A stretch of DNA of 64,000 nucleotides from Nitrospirales bacterium (GTDB lineage: Bacteria > Nitrospirota > Nitrospiria > Nitrospirales > UBA8639): positions 2,330,001-2,394,000 of the forward strand of contig JALDRJ010000002.1 in the NCBI GenBank assembly GCA_031315865.1, given 5' to 3'. The position numbers were made by a program, and so were the translations under genes. Below the pieces are notes generated by a model. It saw only the letters and a program-made list of their open reading frames with translations. It did not search any database and was not told where the DNA came from. Positions 45,317-52,860 of the stretch are shown piece by piece (within the stretch, counting starts at the first letter, position 1; each line of letters begins with the position of its first letter).

Positions 45317-47491
45317 CTATTGAATGGGGCTGATTTTCACATAGTTGAGGATGGTCTTGCTCGTACCTCCGCTACGGGTAAGGCGAATGCTCAATTGCCC
45401 ATCAGTCACCGTGACGGGGAGATCGGTGATCTTCAAAAATTCTCCAGTACGAGTCGCAACATTATCGATAACGGTGACGCCCTCGATTTTAATATGATGG
45501 GGGCCTTGCGGATAGCTTGGATCTCCACTGGCCAGGGAAACGAGATAAGTGCCATTGGGGATGTCGTATCTCCATGTTGCAGAGGTGCCTTCATCAAAAT
45601 GAATGAGGGTATCCAGGGACTGATCGCTCACCCGGTTGCGTTCGCGCGTATTGAGGCGTGTCGACCAGCCATACCCACGGCTGCTGGAATACGGTGAGCC
45701 ATCGTCCTTGAGGAACCCTGAAGGGGTAGAAGAAGAGGAGGGTTGGAAGTTGATGGCCACTGTGGCGGCAACCGGTGGCGGATCATCGCTGGGTGGCGGG
45801 TCGTCACTGGGGGGTTGTGGTGGAGCCGGTGGCCCGGCATTCGGGTCCATGGGGGAAATCTTTACATAGTTGAGGATGGTCTTGCTCGTACCTCCGCTAC
45901 GGGTGAGGCGAATACTCAATTGTCCATCAGTCACCGTGACAGGGACGTCGGTGATCTTCAAAAATTCCCCAGTACGAGTCGCAACATTATCGATAACGGT
46001 GACGCCCTCGACTTGAACATGATGGGGGCCTTGTGGATAGCTGGGATCTCCACTGGCCAGGGAAACGAGATAAGTGCCATTGGGGATGTCGTATCTCCAT
46101 GTTGCAGAGGTGCCTTCATCAAAATGAATGAGGGTATCCAGGGACTGATCGCTCACCCGGTTGCGTTCGCGCGTATTGAGGCGTGTCGACCAGCCATACC
46201 CACGGCTGCTGGAATACGGTGAGCCATCGTCCTTGAGGAACCCTGAAGGGGTAGAAGAAGAGGAGGGTTGGAAGTTGATGGCCACTGTGGCGGCAACCGG
46301 TGGCGGATCATCACTCGGGGGCGGGTCGTCACTCGGGGGCGGGTCGTCACTGGGGGGTTGTGGTGGAGCCGGTGGCCCGGCATTCGGGTCCATGGGGGAA
46401 ATCTTTACATAGTTGAGGATGGTCTTGCTCGTACCTCCGCTACGGGTGAGGCGAATACTCAATTGTCCATCAGTCACCGTGACAGGGACGTCGGTGATCT
46501 TCAAAAATTCCCCAGTACGAGTCGCAACATTATCGATAACGGTGACGCCCTCGACTTGAACATGATGGGGGCCTTGTGGATAGCTGGGATCTCCACTGGC
46601 CAGGGAAACGAGATAAGTGCCATTGGGGATGTCGTATCTCCATGTTGCAGAGGTGCCTTCATCAAAATGAATGAGGGTATCCAGGGACTGATCGCTCACC
46701 CGGTTGCGTTCGCGCGTATTGAGGCGTGTCGACCAGCCATACCCACGGCTGCTGGAATACGGTGAGCCATCGTCCTTGAGGAACCCTGAAGGGGTAGAAG
46801 AAGAGGAGGGTTGGAAGTTGATGGCCACTGTGGCGGCAACCGGTGGCGGATCATCACTCGGGGGCGGTGGAGGCGGTGGTGGTAGGGGAGGTGTGCTATT
46901 CGAATCCGTTGTAATCTTGTGAATGTGTGTGACAACACCATTGTCCCCAGAGAGTTTGATATGAACCTCTTGGCTGGTATTTGCGTCCAGGGGAATAATG
47001 AACGTCATGGTCGACCCCACGCCTGAGGCAAAGGCAGGTTTTCCATCGGTGTAGAGGTCGATATCCCACCATAAATTACTGCCTTGTCCTTGCACGGTCA
47101 CCGTTTGTCCAGGCGCAAAGGATGCGCTTGCACTCGGTGAAGAAATCTCAGTGGCCGTACCGGCGTTGGGAGTTGCCGTGCTGACTTCAGCAGACGGCGC
47201 ACTTTCATTGCCGGCTTCGTCGTACGCAGTGACCGCAAAGTAATGCTTTTTGGTGGGATCTAGATTGCCCTTTTTATAAGTCGTCTGATTTTGCACGTCA
47301 TCAGGAAACCCATACACTCCAGATTGTGTGCCGTGGAAAACATTGTATCCCGCTAAATCATCTTCTTGATTTGGCGCCCACTCTAACTGAACATCATCGC
47401 CAGCAGAAACGCTGTAGGAAAGAAAAAAGAGTGTACTGAAGACAAGCATTGCGAAGGTAATATTTTTACGCCAAGTACTCCAAGTAAGCAT
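45317..47491 (-). CDS. Secreted protein: fibronectin-III domain plus three carbohydrate-binding-like repeats
   Basis: 724 residues. A signal peptide (residues 1-30, ending SYSVSA) precedes a fibronectin-III-like domain (VQLEWAPNQEDDLAGYNVFH to about 105) and a second beta-sandwich-like segment to about 195. Three copies of a ~150-residue galactose-binding/CBM-like domain follow, each with VAINFQPSSSSTPSGFLKDD, a GYGWSTR motif and TWRYDIPNGTYLVSLASGDP. Linkers are rich in P, S and D. Copies one and two are almost identical, and the last has diverged. No PEP-CTERM tail. ATG 47491 has a perfect ribosome site AAGGAGG 6 bases upstream, and the leader carries a c-di-GMP riboswitch. The next gene starts 63 bases downstream and is probably in the same transcript. 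Confidence 0.82.
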   Translation of the reverse strand: MLTWSTWRKNITFAMLVFSTLFFLSYSVSAGDDVQLEWAPNQEDDLAGYNVFHGTQSGVYGFPDDVQNQTTYKKGNLDPTKKHYFAVTAYDEAGNESAPSAEVSTATPNAGTATEISSPSASASFAPGQTVTVQGQGSNLWWDIDLYTDGKPAFASGVGSTMTFIIPLDANTSQEVHIKLSGDNGVVTHIHKITTDSNSTPPLPPPPPPPPSDDPPPVAATVAINFQPSSSSTPSGFLKDDGSPYSSSRGYGWSTRLNTRERNRVSDQSLDTLIHFDEGTSATWRYDIPNGTYLVSLASGDPSYPQGPHHVQVEGVTVIDNVATRTGEFLKITDVPVTVTDGQLSIRLTRSGGTSKTILNYVKISPMDPNAGPPAPPQPPSDDPPPSDDPPPSDDPPPVAATVAINFQPSSSSTPSGFLKDDGSPYSSSRGYGWSTRLNTRERNRVSDQSLDTLIHFDEGTSATWRYDIPNGTYLVSLASGDPSYPQGPHHVQVEGVTVIDNVATRTGEFLKITDVPVTVTDGQLSIRLTRSGGTSKTILNYVKISPMDPNAGPPAPPQPPSDDPPPSDDPPPVAATVAINFQPSSSSTPSGFLKDDGSPYSSSRGYGWSTRLNTRERNRVSDQSLDTLIHFDEGTSATWRYDIPNGTYLVSLASGDPSYPQGPHHIKIEGVTVIDNVATRTGEFLKITDLPVTVTDGQLSIRLTRSGGTSKTILNYVKISPIQ
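45320..46848 (-). repeat. Three tandem domain-encoding repeats (periods 525 and 543 bp)
   Basis: Copies lie at about 45320-45780, 45838-46305 and 46381-46848. Landmark ATAGTTGAGG recurs at 45341, 45866 and 46409, giving periods of 525 and 543 bp. The 18-bp difference is an extra SDDPPP unit in the linker. The two upstream copies (in gene order) are almost identical; the 3'-most copy carries several base changes. Confidence 0.9.
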
Positions 47492-47504
47492 CGGGTGCCT
47501 CCTT

Positions 47505-47653
47505 AATTAAGAAAATCTCAGAAGGCCCCGTTCCACGAGGGGTATTTACTTGAGCTTTGCCTTCCTTCGGAAACCCGGCTGTCAGAATGTTATGCGGTCT
47601 GACCCGTGGCTTTGCGTCCCTACCTCGCGATAGGTTTGCCTTTTTCGGGAAGG
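47505..47653 (-). promoter_or_regulatory. Cyclic-di-GMP-I riboswitch (GEMM-I) with expression platform
   Basis: On the minus strand the aptamer spans 47653-47560. P1 is CCTTCC (47653-47648) with GGAAGG (47565-47560). The conserved GGCAAACC, a CCTATC-GCGA-GGTAGG stem with a GNRA tetraloop, GGGACGCAAAGCC, and a P3 stem GTCAGA/TCTGAC ending in GCCGGGT follow in the order known for Vc2-type aptamers. The guanine before CAAACC is kept, which favours c-di-GMP over cGAMP. Downstream, GAAGGC can pair with GCCTTC at 47526-47521 followed by TGAGATTTTCTT, a terminator-like element that competes with P1. The start codon of the downstream gene is at 47491. Confidence 0.9.
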
Positions 47654-47886
47654 AGCCTTCACAGAATCTGTTAGAAGATGTGAGGGGATAAACTAGTATC
47701 CATCGAACGTATACCTACCCTGTTGAAAAAATAGTATTCGAATTTATGACGAACATAGTGGCTATATCGGTCAAGATGACGAACTCTTAAATTACTTCAA
47801 TTCTCAGAGTTTTGCTTACGTATTTCATTTCTTGCTCACTTAGCCTTCATAGAAATTTCTAATAGTTTCATTGAAATAATATTCCC

Positions 47887-50781
47887 TTATTGAGGCGTAA
47901 TCCGGAGGTAATTGAGGAGTGTCTTGGTGGTGCTGGTGCGCGTCAAGTGCAGGGTGAGTTCGCCATCGGTGACGGTGACGGGCTGATTGGTGACGGTGAC
48001 GAATTCATTGGCCTGGGTGGGGACGTTGTTAATGACGACGAGGTCTTCGACCTGAACCAGATGAGGGCCTTGAGCATGACTGGGGTCGCCGCTGGCCAGG
48101 GAGATGAGATAGGTGCCGTTGGCGAGGGGATAGCGCCAAGTGACGGTGGTGCCGGTGTCAAAGTGAATGAAGGTATCGAGGGCCTGATTACTGTTCTGTT
48201 CGCGTTCGCGGGTGTTGACGGCGGTGGACCAGCCGTAGCCTTGGGAATCAGAGAAGACAGCCCCGGTATCGCGCAGGAAGCCGTCGGGGGTGGAGGCGCC
48301 GGGGGGTTGGAAGTTAATGGCCACGGTGCTCCCCGAAGGGGGCGGCGGCGGCGGAGGCGGCGGAGGGGGCGGAGGGGGCGGGGGCGGAGAGGTTGTGGAG
48401 TTTGTTGGCGTAATCCGGAGGTAATTGAGGAGTGTCTTGGTGGTGCTGGTGCGCGTCAAGCGCAGGGTGAGTTCGCCATCGGTGACGGTGACGGGCTGAT
48501 TGGTGACGGTGACGAATTCATTGGCCTGGGTGGGGACGTTGTTAATGACGACGAGGTCTTCGACCTGAACCAGATGAGGGCCTTGAGCATGACTGGGGTC
48601 GCCGCTGGCCAGGGAGATGAGATAGGTGCCGTTGGCGAGGGGATAGCGCCAAGTGACGGTGGTGCCGGTGTCAAAGTGAATGAAGGTATCGAGGGCCTGA
48701 TTACTGTTCTGTTCGCGTTCGCGGGTGTTGACGGCGGTGGACCAGCCGTAGCCTTGGGAATCAGAGAAGACAGCCCCGGTATCGCGCAGGAAGCCGTCGG
48801 GGGTGGAGGCGCCGGGGGGTTGGAAGTTAATGGCCACGGTGCTCCCCGAAGGGGGCGGCGGCGGCGGAGGCGGCGGAGGGGGCGGAGGGGGCGGGGGCGG
48901 AGAGGTTGTGGAGTTTGTTGGCGTAATCCGGAGGTAATTGAGGAGTGTCTTGGTGGTGCTGGTGCGCGTCAAGCGCAGGGTGAGTTCGCCATCGGTGACG
49001 GTGACGGGCTGATTGGTGACGGTGACGAATTCATTGGCCTGGGTGGGGACGTTGTTAATGACGACGAGGTCTTCGACCTGAACCAGATGAGGGCCTTGAG
49101 CATGACTGGGGTCGCCGCTGGCCAGGGAGATGAGATAGGTGCCGTTGGCGAGGGGATAGCGCCAAGTGACGGTGGTGCCGGTGTCAAAGTGAATGAAGGT
49201 ATCGAGGGCCTGATTACTGTTCTGTTCGCGTTCGCGGGTGTTGACGGCGGTGGACCAGCCGTAGCCTTGGGAATCAGAGAAGACAGCCCCGGTATCGCGC
49301 AGGAAGCCGTCGGGGGTGGAGGCGCCGGGGGGTTGGAAGTTAATGGCCACGGTGCTCCCCGAAGGGGGCGGCGGCGGCGGAGGCGGCGGAGGGGGCGGAG
49401 GGGGCGGGGGCGGAGAGGTTGTGGAGTTTGTTGGCGTAATCCGGAGGTAATTGAGGAGTGTCTTGGTGGTGCTGGTGCGCGTCAAGCGCAGGGTGAGTTC
49501 GCCATCGGTGACGGTGACGGGCTGATTGGTGACGGTGACGAATTCATTGGCCTGGGTGGGGACGTTGTTAATGACGACGAGGTCTTCGACCTGAACCAGA
49601 TGAGGGCCTTGAGCATGACTGGGGTCGCCGCTGGCCAGGGAGATGAGATAGGTGCCGTTGGCGAGGGGATAGCGCCAAGTGACGGTGGTGCCGGTGTCAA
49701 AGTGAATGAAGGTATCGAGGGCCTGATTACTGTTCTGTTCGCGTTCGCGGGTGTTGACGGCGGTGGACCAGCCGTAGCCTTGGGAATCAGAGAAGACAGC
49801 CCCGGTATCGCGCAGGAAGCCGTCGGGGGTGGAGGCGCCGGGGGGTTGGAAGTTAATGGCCACGGTGCTCCCCGAAGGGGGCGGCGGCGGCGGAGGCGGC
49901 GGAGGGGGCGGAGGGGGCGGGGGCGGAGAGGTTGTGGAGTTTGTTGGCGTAATCCGGAGGTAATTGAGGAGTGTCTTGGTGGTGCTGGTGCGCGTCAAGC
50001 GCAGGGTGAGTTCGCCATCGGTGACGGTGACGGGCTGATTGGTGACGGTGACGAATTCATTGGCCTGGGTGGGGACGTTGTTAATGACGACGAGGTCTTC
50101 GACCTGAACCAGATGAGGGCCTTGAGCATGACTGGGGTCGCCGCTGGCCAGGGAGATGAGATAGGTGCCGTTGGCGAGGGGATAGCGCCAAGTGACGGTG
50201 GTGCCGGTGTCAAAGTGAATGAAGGTATCGAGGGCCTGATTACTGTTCTGTTCGCGTTCGCGGGTGTTGACGGCGGTGGACCAGCCGTAGCCTTGGGAAT
50301 CAGAGAAGACAGCCCCGGTATCGCGCAGGAAGCCGTCGGGGGTGGAGGCGCCGGGGGGTTGGAAGTTAATGGCCACGGTGCTCCCCGAAGGGGGCGGCGG
50401 CGGCGGAGGCGGCGGAGGGGGCGGAGTACCGGTGGTCGTCGTAGTGACTTCATTTGAAGGGCCGCTTTCATTCCCTGCTTGGTCCAATGCAGTAGCAATA
50501 AACCCATATGTTGTTCCATCAAGAAGTCCAGTAATCGTATGTGAAGGAGCCTGTGGGTCACGAGGTGTTCCTGAGAATATAGGTGCTCCATAGTCGGATG
50601 AAGGGAGAACACGTCGGTAAATTCTATATTCCGCAAGATCTGATTCTTGATTAGGCTTCCAAGAAAGTGTGACGGATGCACCTTCACTCGTCTGCGTCAT
50701 GCCTATGGTTAAGCTCAATATGCTTATGACATGAATGATTTTCTTAGATAACAGGTAAAATTTGATCATACGATATTCCAT
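47887..50781 (-). CDS. Large secreted repeat protein: fibronectin-III domain plus five near-identical carbohydrate-binding-like domains joined by polyproline
   Basis: 964 residues. A signal peptide (KKIIHVISILSLTIGMTQTS, cut near residue 35) is followed by one fibronectin-III-like domain (VTLSWKPNQESDLAEYRIYR to about 118). Five copies of a 171-residue unit follow: a galactose-binding/malectin-like beta-sandwich (VAINFQPPGASTPDGFLRDT, YGWSTAVNTREREQNSNQAL, TWRYPLANGTYLISLASGDP) and a linker of 17 prolines. The same domain type is in the next gene. Such domains usually bind carbohydrate, so a matrix protein or adhesin is likely. ATG 50781 has GAGGAG just upstream, and a sigma-54 site lies 226 bases upstream. 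No sortase, PEP-CTERM or T9SS-like tail was seen. Confidence 0.82.
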   Translation of the reverse strand: MEYRMIKFYLLSKKIIHVISILSLTIGMTQTSEGASVTLSWKPNQESDLAEYRIYRRVLPSSDYGAPIFSGTPRDPQAPSHTITGLLDGTTYGFIATALDQAGNESGPSNEVTTTTTGTPPPPPPPPPPPPSGSTVAINFQPPGASTPDGFLRDTGAVFSDSQGYGWSTAVNTREREQNSNQALDTFIHFDTGTTVTWRYPLANGTYLISLASGDPSHAQGPHLVQVEDLVVINNVPTQANEFVTVTNQPVTVTDGELTLRLTRTSTTKTLLNYLRITPTNSTTSPPPPPPPPPPPPPPPPPSGSTVAINFQPPGASTPDGFLRDTGAVFSDSQGYGWSTAVNTREREQNSNQALDTFIHFDTGTTVTWRYPLANGTYLISLASGDPSHAQGPHLVQVEDLVVINNVPTQANEFVTVTNQPVTVTDGELTLRLTRTSTTKTLLNYLRITPTNSTTSPPPPPPPPPPPPPPPPPSGSTVAINFQPPGASTPDGFLRDTGAVFSDSQGYGWSTAVNTREREQNSNQALDTFIHFDTGTTVTWRYPLANGTYLISLASGDPSHAQGPHLVQVEDLVVINNVPTQANEFVTVTNQPVTVTDGELTLRLTRTSTTKTLLNYLRITPTNSTTSPPPPPPPPPPPPPPPPPSGSTVAINFQPPGASTPDGFLRDTGAVFSDSQGYGWSTAVNTREREQNSNQALDTFIHFDTGTTVTWRYPLANGTYLISLASGDPSHAQGPHLVQVEDLVVINNVPTQANEFVTVTNQPVTVTDGELTLRLTRTSTTKTLLNYLRITPTNSTTSPPPPPPPPPPPPPPPPPSGSTVAINFQPPGASTPDGFLRDTGAVFSDSQGYGWSTAVNTREREQNSNQALDTFIHFDTGTTVTWRYPLANGTYLISLASGDPSHAQGPHLVQVEDLVVINNVPTQANEFVTVTNQPVTVTDGELTLHLTRTSTTKTLLNYLRITPQ
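47895..50426 (-). repeat. Five 513-bp near-perfect tandem repeats
   Basis: Copies start at 47895, 48408, 48921, 49434 and 49947 (the landmark GCGTAATCCGGAGG recurs every 513 bp); the last is cut short at about 50426. The only difference I noted by eye in the shared part is T for C in the 3'-most gene copy (GTCAAGTGCAGG at about 47942), which changes Arg to His. Each unit includes a GGCGGA-type simple-sequence tract that encodes the polyproline linker. Confidence 0.95.
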
Positions 50782-51006
50782 ACCTAGCTCCTCAGACCAT
50801 CAGGAAAATTTCAGGATGTGCTCCTGGACTGGGCGGAATTTAGTGCCAGAGTTGAATTGAAATAATTTATTAATGGCATTTGAGTGAGCAGTTTAATAAG
50901 ACACTTATTGACTTCAGTAGTTATGAGATAGAACTAAGGTGAGTCCACTATCCTTGTGGAGAGGCCAGAAGATCTTTGGCAGAAATTAAGACCAAAGCAG
51001 CGGACA

Positions 51007-51022
51007 AGCAACATGTATGCCT
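51007..51022 (-). promoter_or_regulatory. Sigma-54 (RpoN) type promoter for the five-repeat protein gene
   Basis: On the minus strand the sequence is AGGCATACATGTTGCT, a match to TGGCAY-R-N4-TTGCW except for the first base, with GG and GC exactly 10 bases apart. Transcription would start near 50996. It lies next to a sigma-54 activator gene cluster, which supports the call. Confidence 0.65.
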
Positions 51023-51306
51023 TGTGTGGCAGAGATGAACATTCATGTTAAAAAATAATACGTTAGACATGAGAAACGGAATAAACCTTGCGTTCCTCTC
51101 GTGAAGACTTTTTTGAGTTGTATGTACTGCCATTCATTGTTTTTACGTAATTACTGAGGAGATAGGGATTTCCAGTATCTTTAACGTCTACAGAAAAATC
51201 AGGACAGAACGAACAGCCAGGTAGTGTAGGAGAAACAGAATTGAATAGGACTAAGGAATTCGTTGATCTACCTAAAACGTGAATTCAAGAAAGTTTGTGA
51301 GTTCTC

Positions 51307-51369
51307 ATGAAGAATGGTAGCGTAGCGGGCATGGTCATCATGGGAGGTACCTTACTTGTCGTGGGATGA
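51307..51369 (+). CDS. Possible 20-residue hydrophobic leader peptide
   Basis: ATG 51307 to TGA 51369 encodes MKNGSVAGMVIMGGTLLVVG, a single hydrophobic segment that ends 6 bases before the histidine kinase ATG. No strong ribosome site. It may be a small membrane peptide, a remnant of a longer gene (DUF3185-like text) or chance. Confidence 0.25.
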   Translation: MKNGSVAGMVIMGGTLLVVG

Positions 51370-51375
51370 TGTTTG

Positions 51376-52860
51376 ATGTTTTCACGCCTTTCCATTTTTT
51401 GGAGATCAGCTTTAGGATATCTAACAATCATCGTGCTTGTTGTTGGAGTGAATCTGTATGTCCTGAATCAGCTCAGAGTCCTTACTGATTTGGGTGCTGA
51501 ACTCGTTATCCATCATTTCCCCGCCGTGGAAACAGCAAAACGTCTAATTGCGAGTCTCTATGCTCAGCTCAAAAGTGATAAACAATACCTGGTGCTTCGC
51601 GATACGGTATTGCTGCAAGAATTTCTCGAGGAAGCTGAGAATTTTCGAAAGACTTTAAAGGTCTTGCAAGAGCAAGGAGACTCTCCAGAGGCTTCAAGCT
51701 TGCTGGCAAAAACGAAACAATTGCATGAAGAGCTTCATACGTTATTCCTGAGTGAGGGCGTTGAGCGGACAGATCGGTCTGAGGTTTCTATTGCATCGTA
51801 TGAGAGTCGTCGTGATGCATTAGTCGATGCCATGACACAGACCATCAATGCCTACGTGACATTTCAAGAATCCAGCATTGGAGGTATTTTGCGGGACACG
51901 CATGTGCGTTCCGTGCAAGCCGTCGACATCTCTCGACAGTTAATGCTTATGGCGTTGTTGTTAGGGCTTGGTTTGGCGGGTGTGGCTAGCTATAGTATCC
52001 TGCGTCCTCTTCGGCGGGTCCAGGGCCAAATTCGTCGAATTGGACAAGGCCAGTTTGGTAAAACGGTTCCTGTGACGGTGCCTCATGAGTTACGAGAACT
52101 GGTCTATACCGTGAATTGGATGAGTGAACAATTACAACAACTGGATCAAATGAAGTCCGAATTTCTCGCCAACGTATCTCATGAGTTGAAGACGCCGTTA
52201 ACGTCGATTCGTGAAGGGACGAAGCTGTTGGTCGATGGCATTCTGGGACCTGTCAATCATGATCAACGAGAGACGCTCACGATCTTAATGGAGAGTAGCC
52301 AGCGATTGAATCAGTTAATCGGCAATCTTCTTGATCTTTCCAGGATGGAAGCTGATATGTTGGCCTATCATTTTAGTCCGACGGATTTAAACCGGTTAGT
52401 CTTGCGATCCGTGGAAAAAATGAGGTTTTTGGCAGAACGTAAACATATTCAATTGTTGCCGGACCTTGTTCAAGATCGTATCCGTATGCAAGATGTCGAT
52501 GGCCCACGGATTGAGCAGGTCGTTGAAAATCTGTTATCCAACGCTATCAAGTTTAGCGCGGATGGCGCTTCGATCACTATTCGTTCGAGAGCGGGAGAAG
52601 ACAAATCGAGTTACCATCTATCCGTCGCAGATTCGGGACAGGGTGTGCCACCTGAGGACTTACCTCATATTTTTGAACGTTTTTATCAAGGTCGATCCCA
52701 GAGAGCCCATTCATACGTAGGGAGCGGAATCGGCCTGGCCTTGGCGAAGAAAGTCATCGAAGCCCATGGTGGAGACATCTGGGCGGAGAGCGAAGTCGGA
52801 AAAGGAACCACCATTCATGTTATTGTAGGGAATGAGAAATCTGTGGGAGTAGCTTCATAA
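51376..52860 (+). CDS. Sensor histidine kinase, QseE/GlrK-like
   Basis: 494 residues. Transmembrane helix 1 is at about 9-31, a periplasmic four-helix sensor region spans about 32-190, and a second helix is near 192-214. A HAMP linker follows, then HisKA with His269 in NVSHELKTPLTSIREG, then HATPase blocks (QVVENLLSNAIKFSADGA as N-box, DSGQGVPPEDLPHIFERFYQ, and GSGIGLALAKKVIEAHGGDI). It would autophosphorylate and pass phosphate to the response regulator two genes downstream. Start ATG 51376; a TTG one codon earlier is less likely. Its stop overlaps the ATG of the lipoprotein gene. The order kinase, lipoprotein, sigma-54 regulator matches qseE-qseG-qseF (glrK-yfhG-glrR). Confidence 0.87.
   Translation: MFSRLSIFWRSALGYLTIIVLVVGVNLYVLNQLRVLTDLGAELVIHHFPAVETAKRLIASLYAQLKSDKQYLVLRDTVLLQEFLEEAENFRKTLKVLQEQGDSPEASSLLAKTKQLHEELHTLFLSEGVERTDRSEVSIASYESRRDALVDAMTQTINAYVTFQESSIGGILRDTHVRSVQAVDISRQLMLMALLLGLGLAGVASYSILRPLRRVQGQIRRIGQGQFGKTVPVTVPHELRELVYTVNWMSEQLQQLDQMKSEFLANVSHELKTPLTSIREGTKLLVDGILGPVNHDQRETLTILMESSQRLNQLIGNLLDLSRMEADMLAYHFSPTDLNRLVLRSVEKMRFLAERKHIQLLPDLVQDRIRMQDVDGPRIEQVVENLLSNAIKFSADGASITIRSRAGEDKSSYHLSVADSGQGVPPEDLPHIFERFYQGRSQRAHSYVGSGIGLALAKKVIEAHGGDIWAESEVGKGTTIHVIVGNEKSVGVAS

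Larger units (their letters stand above)
50782..51375. other. Divergent control region between the repeat-protein gene and the histidine kinase gene
   Basis: 594 bases, AT-rich. It holds the minus-strand sigma-54 site at 51007-51022, a TTACGTAA palindrome near 51144, and a 20-codon open frame at 51307-51369. No other gene is supported. The predicted minus-strand leader is about 215 bases long and shows no riboswitch of a class I recognise. Confidence 0.5.

Noticed and set aside
45320-46765. Plus-strand frames of 125-165 codons opposite the three-repeat gene
   Set aside because: They are shadows of the minus-strand repeats and differ only where the repeat differs.
47895-50426. CRISPR-like array
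   Set aside because: The units are 513 bp, in frame and protein-coding, with no short repeat-spacer pattern and no cas genes.
47890-50457. 855-codon plus-strand open frame antisense to the five-repeat gene
   Set aside because: It exists because the 513-bp repeat is a multiple of three and GC-rich, so one stop-free unit gives a long frame. Its product is a monotonous Gly/Arg/Asp-rich repeat without signal peptide or family features, while the minus strand encodes a signal peptide and recognisable domains.
50833-50848. Second possible minus-strand sigma-54 site (perfect TGGCAC -24 box)
   Set aside because: The GG and GC pairs are 11 bases apart instead of 10 and the -12 box is poor (CCGC); the site at 51007-51022 fits much better.
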